NCBI GenBank assembly: GCA_900546445.1 | Contig: URCV01000040.1 | Location: 1-16,666 of the forward strand | From: an uncultured Bacteroidales bacterium | Lineage (GTDB): Bacteria > Bacteroidota > Bacteroidia > Bacteroidales > UBA932 | DNA: 16,666 nt | Direction: 5' to 3' | In this document: positions 13,448 through 16,666 of the stretch, piece after piece | How the letters are laid out: each line of letters starts with the position of its first letter | Position numbering within the stretch: the stretch's first letter is position 1 | The notes under the pieces: generated by a model | What the model was told of the DNA's origin: nothing | The model's input: only the letters and a program-made list of their open reading frames with translations | Databases searched by the model: none | Program-made: the position numbers and the translations under genes

Positions 13448-14743
13448 ATGATAGTTTTATTTAAGATACTTCAGGTTATTTTAGCCTTGTCGCTACTTAT
13501 TATAGTCCACGAGGCCGGTCACTTCCTTTTTGCCAAACTCTTCCACATCAGGGTAGAAAAGTTCTATCTCTTTTTCGACGTCGGCGGAAAGGCCCTGCTG
13601 AAATTCAAGAAGGGAGAAACGGAGTTCGGCATCGGTTGGCTTCCTTTCGGAGGATACTGTAAGATTTCCGGAATGATCGACGAGTCCATGGACTTGGAAA
13701 GTATGAAAAAAGAGCCTCAGGAGTGGGAATTCAGATGTCATCCTGCTTGGCAGAGACTGCTGGTGATGGCAGGCGGAGTGCTCTTCAATTTCATATTTGC
13801 GATATTGGCATTCAGCATAATAAGCGGCATCTGGGGCAGCGCATACATCCCGAATCGACAGGCGCAGATCTATCCTAACGAGCTCGCGCGCGATATGGGC
13901 TTTCGCTCGGGCGACCACATCATCAGCATAGACGATTACGAGCCAAGCGATTTCTCTTCCTTACAGGCAGACCTCATTAGACGCGAAGGCCATAAGGTGC
14001 AGGTGCTTCGCGGCACCGACACGGTAAACGTATATATGGATCAGGCACGCACGGCGGAGATCTTGAATTCGCCGATGATGTTCGACCTCGCACTGCCGTT
14101 CATAGTGGATTCGGTGTCAGCACCGGAAAACGCGAAGGAATTGGCCCGAGGAGACAGGATCTTGTCCATCGACGGGCAGAGCACTGAGTTCTTCCAGGAC
14201 GCACAGCCGGTCTTGAAGGCTTGCGCAGGACGCACTGCCGAGGCGCAGATTCTCAGGAACGGGCAGGTCGTGACGGCACCTATCCAGGTGGACAGCGCCG
14301 GAAAAATTGGCATATATCTTAAGGCTCCGAATGTGGAGCGCAGGCATTATAATGCACTGGAGAGCGTGGGGCAGGGAGTCAAGCGGACCGGAAGCACGAT
14401 TACCGGCTATGTGCAGGATTTGAAGCTGGTAGCCAAGCCGTCTACCGGGGCGTACAAGTCCGTGGGCAGTTTCATAGCCATAGGCCAAGTGTTCCCGAGC
14501 AAGTGGGATTGGTTCCAATTCCTTAACATCGTCGCACTGCTTTCCATTATGCTGGGCGTGATGAACTTGATTCCTATTCCGGGTCTGGACGGAGGTCATA
14601 TCCTATTCACGCTCTACGAGATGGTGAGCGGAAGGAAGCCTTCGGAGAAGTTCCTGATGGTGATGCAGATAATAGGTATGTTCCTGCTGTTTATGCTTAT
14701 GTTCCTGGCTTTCGGTAACGATATTTCACGTTTAATAAGATAG
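13448..14743 (+). CDS. rseP: RIP metalloprotease RseP (site-2 protease)
   Basis: Inner-membrane zinc protease that cuts substrates within the membrane, such as anti-sigma factors and leftover signal peptides. It has 431 aa, near the usual length. The first membrane helix carries HEAGH at 21-25, and the C-terminal helix carries NLIPIPGLDGG at 373-383 with the third zinc ligand D381. Two PDZ-like segments lie between them, at about 135-200 and 225-290, with typical GD-I-SID blocks (SGDHIISIDD and RGDRILSIDG). Four membrane segments can be picked out, as in E. coli RseP. The substrate in this organism is unknown; no sigma/anti-sigma pair is in the window. It starts 1 nt after dxr and ends 2 nt before the DUF4837 lipoprotein. 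Confidence 0.96.
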   Translation: MIVLFKILQVILALSLLIIVHEAGHFLFAKLFHIRVEKFYLFFDVGGKALLKFKKGETEFGIGWLPFGGYCKISGMIDESMDLESMKKEPQEWEFRCHPAWQRLLVMAGGVLFNFIFAILAFSIISGIWGSAYIPNRQAQIYPNELARDMGFRSGDHIISIDDYEPSDFSSLQADLIRREGHKVQVLRGTDTVNVYMDQARTAEILNSPMMFDLALPFIVDSVSAPENAKELARGDRILSIDGQSTEFFQDAQPVLKACAGRTAEAQILRNGQVVTAPIQVDSAGKIGIYLKAPNVERRHYNALESVGQGVKRTGSTITGYVQDLKLVAKPSTGAYKSVGSFIAIGQVFPSKWDWFQFLNIVALLSIMLGVMNLIPIPGLDGGHILFTLYEMVSGRKPSEKFLMVMQIIGMFLLFMLMFLAFGNDISRLIR

Positions 14744-14745
14744 AT

Positions 14746-15732
14746 ATGAGACGATTTTCCATTATTTTATGTGCAGTGTGCTGTCTTCTGGCCTCGTGTA
14801 AGAACAGCGGAGGGAAACTGATGCCTTCGATTAGCGGAAAGGCCGGGGAGGTGCTCGTAGTCATAGAGAATGCGGACTGGAATGCGGAACTGGGAGAAGA
14901 GGTAAGGTCGGTGCTGGAAGACGAGTATCCGTATCTTCCTCTTATTGAGCCTCTTTATTCGCTTATTCACGTCTCTCACGGTGGATTCGTCGAGATGTTC
15001 CAAGTGCATCGTAACATCATATTCTTCGACATTAATCCTCAGGTTCAGAAAACCGGACTCACGCTCGTGCGCGACAAATGGTCGGCCCCGCAGACCATCA
15101 TAAACATAGCCGCGTATACCGCGGAAGATGCAAAAGCCATCTTCGAGGAGAACAAAGACTTGATAATAAGAACTCTGGAGCAGGCAGAACGGGACAGGGT
15201 GGTTCGCAACACCTACCTCTACGAAAACCGCGACATACACAGCCAAGTGTCAGAGGTGTTCGGTGGCTCCATTCACGCACCTTCCGGATATCAGCTGCGC
15301 AAGCTTTCGCGCAACTTCGCGTGGATAGAATACGACACTAGAAACTACACCCAGGGCATTTTCATCTACAGCTACCCTGTCGAGGGGAACGACCTGCAGT
15401 GCGAGAACATCATCCGCAAGCGCGACCAGATTCTTAAGGCCAATGTTCCCGGCCCGGACGAGGGTACATATATGCAGACGGCCGCCTTCTGGAAACCTAC
15501 CACCGAATATATCAAGTATCGCGGACGAGAATTTGCCCAGACTCACGGCCAATGGGAAGTGGACAAGGCCTTTATGGGAGGACCTTTCGTGAGCCATAGT
15601 TTCTACTCGAAAGACGGCACCGAAGTAATCGTACTCGAGGCTTGGGTTTTCGCTCCGAAAAGCAACAAGAGAGGAATCTTCCGACAAGTGGAATCGGTTC
15701 TCTATTCTTGGGATTGGAAAAAAGATGAATAA
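14746..15732 (+). CDS. DUF4837 family lipoprotein
   Basis: Predicted lipoprotein of 328 aa with no known function. The signal peptide ends in the lipobox LLASC, with the lipidated Cys at position 18 followed by KNSGG; it would be anchored in the inner or outer membrane facing the periplasm. After the signal, the PSISGKAGEVLVVIENADW opening and the GPFVSHSFYSKDG block near 280 are what I recognise as DUF4837 (PF16125), a family I know mainly from Bacteroidota. No catalytic motif stands out. It is the last gene of the M23-dxr-rseP run, 2 nt after the rseP stop. No terminator follows; the tRNA-Glu promoter begins almost at its stop codon. Confidence 0.82.
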   Translation: MRRFSIILCAVCCLLASCKNSGGKLMPSISGKAGEVLVVIENADWNAELGEEVRSVLEDEYPYLPLIEPLYSLIHVSHGGFVEMFQVHRNIIFFDINPQVQKTGLTLVRDKWSAPQTIINIAAYTAEDAKAIFEENKDLIIRTLEQAERDRVVRNTYLYENRDIHSQVSEVFGGSIHAPSGYQLRKLSRNFAWIEYDTRNYTQGIFIYSYPVEGNDLQCENIIRKRDQILKANVPGPDEGTYMQTAAFWKPTTEYIKYRGREFAQTHGQWEVDKAFMGGPFVSHSFYSKDGTEVIVLEAWVFAPKSNKRGIFRQVESVLYSWDWKKDE

Positions 15733-15733
15733 T

Positions 15734-15764
15734 TTTGCATAATAAAAAAAATTCCTTATCTTTG
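15734..15764 (+). promoter_or_regulatory. Promoter for tRNA-Glu and rpsT (-33 TTTG, -7 TATCTTTG)
   Basis: TTTG at 15734-15737 and TATCTTTG at 15757-15764 are separated by 19 bp, the spacing expected of a Bacteroidota primary sigma promoter. This is the most complete promoter in the window. The predicted transcription start lies around 15769-15771, a few bases before the mature tRNA 5' end at 15775. The -33 element begins one base after the DUF4837 stop codon. Confidence 0.75.
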
Positions 15765-15774
15765 CAGTCCTTTT

Positions 15775-15846
15775 GGTCGGTTCGTATAACGGCTAGTACT
15801 CAAGATTTTCATTCTTGCAATAGGAGTTCGATTCTCCTACCGACTA
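15775..15846 (+). tRNA. tRNA-Glu (anticodon UUC)
   Basis: The 72-nt sequence folds as a cloverleaf. The acceptor stem pairs GGTCGGT (15775-15781) with ACCGACT (15839-15845, one terminal G-U pair), with discriminator A at 15846. The D stem is GTAT/GTAC, the anticodon stem CAAGA/TCTTG closes the loop TTTTCAT with anticodon TTC, and the T arm is AGGAG-TTCGATT-CTCCT. The 3' CCA is not encoded and must be added by nucleotidyltransferase. Twenty-two bases later rpsT begins, with no promoter between, so both probably come from one transcript cut by RNase P and 3' processing. Confidence 0.96.
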
Positions 15847-15868
15847 CGAAAAATAAAAAAGTAATAAT

Positions 15869-16126
15869 ATGGCAAACACAGCTTCAGCAGAGAAAGCAGC
15901 TCGTCAGGGCGAGAGGCGCAGATTGCATAACAAGTATTATGCAAAGACTACGAGAAACGCGATACGCGATATTCGTAACACTACAGATAAAAGTGCAGCA
16001 GAGGCTGCAGCTCCTGCAGTTTTCGCTAAAATCGACAAGCTTGCTAAAATCGGCGTAATTCACAAGAATAAGGCCGCTAACCTTAAGAGTGGTATTCAGG
16101 TTTACATTAACAAACTTGGTAAATAA
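15869..16126 (+). CDS. rpsT: 30S ribosomal protein S20
   Basis: Primary 16S rRNA-binding protein of the small subunit, 85 aa and the expected length. The sequence is short, helical and very basic, with the S20 pattern of Ala/Lys-rich helices (SAEKAARQGERRRLHN at the start, HKNKAANLKSG near the C-terminus). The start ATG at 15869 is preceded by an AT-rich leader without Shine-Dalgarno. It is read from the tRNA-Glu promoter and ends before the stem-loop at 16148-16173. S20 autoregulation known from E. coli cannot be judged here. Confidence 0.96.
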   Translation: MANTASAEKAARQGERRRLHNKYYAKTTRNAIRDIRNTTDKSAAEAAAPAVFAKIDKLAKIGVIHKNKAANLKSGIQVYINKLGK

Positions 16127-16147
16127 TTCTCTTAGAGTTTAAGTTAT

Positions 16148-16173
16148 AAACCCCGACCAAATGGCCGGGGTTT
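16148..16173. terminator. Bidirectional intrinsic terminator between rpsT and the rubrerythrin gene
   Basis: AAACCCCG (16148-16155) pairs perfectly with CGGGGTTT (16166-16173). One A-C mismatch and two further C-G pairs close the loop AAAT. T-rich sequence follows on the plus strand (TTTAACTTTTAT) and, reading the minus strand, the stem ends in TTTATAACTT. It can therefore end both rpsT and the convergent rubrerythrin transcript. It is the only convincing intrinsic terminator in the window. Confidence 0.85.
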
Positions 16174-16194
16174 AACTTTTATATGTAGAGACTA

Positions 16195-16666
16195 TTACTT
16201 TCCGAAATATCTCTTCAACAGACCCTGGAAGCCTGCGCCGTGGCGAGCCTCGTCCTTAGCCATCTCGTGAACTGTGTCGTGAATGGCATCGTAGCCGAGT
16301 TTCTTAGCGCGAGTAGCGATGGCGAGCTTTCCTTCGCAAGCACCACACTCAGCCTCCGCACGTTTCTCAAGGTTAGTCTTGGTGTCCCAAACCACCTCAC
16401 CGAGAAGCTCTGCGAACTTAGCGGCGTGCTCTGCCTCCTCGAAAGCATAGCGCTTGAATGCCTCTGCTATCTCAGGGTAACCTTCGCGCTCAGCCTGACG
16501 GCTCATAGCGAGGTACATACCCACTTCGGTGCACTCACCGTTAAAATGGTCGTGAAGACCCTGCATTATTTCCTCATCCTCTACTCTACCATCTCCCAAG
16601 TGATGCTCGCAAGCCCACTGAAGTCCACCTTCAGATTTAACCTCTACGAATTTGTCAGATTTCGCG
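16195..16666 (-). CDS. Rubrerythrin-family diiron protein (reverse-rubrerythrin/NADH peroxidase-like), 5' end off window
   Basis: Cytoplasmic diiron protein that likely reduces hydrogen peroxide in an anaerobe. The 156 codons present form a ferritin-like four-helix domain: GECTEVGMYLAMSRQ, FEEAEHAAKF (ExxH), AEAECGACEGK and MAKDEARHGAGF (ExxRH) provide the Glu/His iron ligands. The frame stays open past the right edge, and the segment before the diiron domain (KFVEVKSEGGLQWACEHH) resembles the linker of proteins with an N-terminal rubredoxin domain (reverse rubrerythrin). No C-terminal rubredoxin is present, since the protein ends KRYFGK at 16195. The rubredoxin domain itself is therefore expected off-window but not seen. 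A TTG at 16599 is not needed as a start. It shares the terminator with rpsT. Confidence 0.85.
   Translation of the reverse strand, partial: AKSDKFVEVKSEGGLQWACEHHLGDGRVEDEEIMQGLHDHFNGECTEVGMYLAMSRQAEREGYPEIAEAFKRYAFEEAEHAAKFAELLGEVVWDTKTNLEKRAEAECGACEGKLAIATRAKKLGYDAIHDTVHEMAKDEARHGAGFQGLLKRYFGK

Noticed and set aside
16597..16599. TTG at 16599 as the start of the rubrerythrin-like gene
   Set aside because: The frame is open to the window edge and residues upstream fit the linker before the diiron domain, so the gene is simply truncated by the window.
1..16666. CRISPR array, insertion sequence, prophage, toxin-antitoxin or defence module
   Set aside because: No direct repeat series, transposase, integrase, terminal inverted repeats or paired small toxin-like genes were seen; every long region is accounted for by housekeeping or conserved accessory genes.

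Overview
The window reads as a chromosomal housekeeping segment from an anaerobic member of Bacteroidota, most likely order Bacteroidales; I cannot fix the family. The evidence is the TAnnTTTG promoter boxes typical of this phylum upstream of several genes, the absence of obvious Shine-Dalgarno sequences, families largely confined to the phylum (GSCFA, DUF4837, a NahK/MdsC-like sugar kinase), a rubrerythrin-type peroxidase, and a tRNA-Glu followed directly by rpsT. I see no mobile element, CRISPR array, prophage or phase-variation signal. Gene packing is very tight.

Layout. (1) 1-1472, minus: ettA, an ABC-F ribosome-associated ATPase, cut off at the left edge. (2) 1641-5286: four separately transcribed genes in two convergent pairs whose 3' ends overlap: HAD phosphatase (+) against patatin phospholipase (-), and NahK-like kinase (+) against a membrane-anchored alpha/beta hydrolase (-). 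The divergent starts between the pairs share short promoter regions. (3) 5347-8416, plus: a GSCFA-family protein overlapping the start of a large CPA2/Kef-type cation:proton antiporter that carries two RCK_C domains and no RCK_N. (4) 8420-11423, minus: ruvX, def, a phosphohexomutase and a second HAD phosphatase, arranged as one operon. (5) 11447-15732, plus: M23 peptidase, dxr, rseP and a DUF4837 lipoprotein, with junctions of -1, +1 and +2 nt. (6) 15734-16126, plus: a strong promoter, tRNA-Glu(UUC) and rpsT. A bidirectional terminator follows, and then on the minus strand the truncated diiron domain of a reverse-rubrerythrin-like protein at the right edge.

How the genes fit together. Group 5 serves the cell envelope: isoprenoid precursors from dxr (needed for undecaprenyl carriers), peptidoglycan remodelling or its regulation (M23), intramembrane proteolysis (RseP) and a lipoprotein of unknown role. 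Group 4 joins RNA and protein maturation (RuvX/YqgF, deformylase) with sugar-phosphate interconversion. Group 6 and ettA are translation genes.

No clearly new multi-gene system is visible. The points most worth a second look are the near-leaderless promoter layouts, the overlapping divergent promoters with a 13-bp palindrome beside the patatin promoter, the RCK_C-only antiporter coupled to a GSCFA gene, a non-consensus metal-binding motif in the deformylase, and the DUF4837 lipoprotein locked to rseP.
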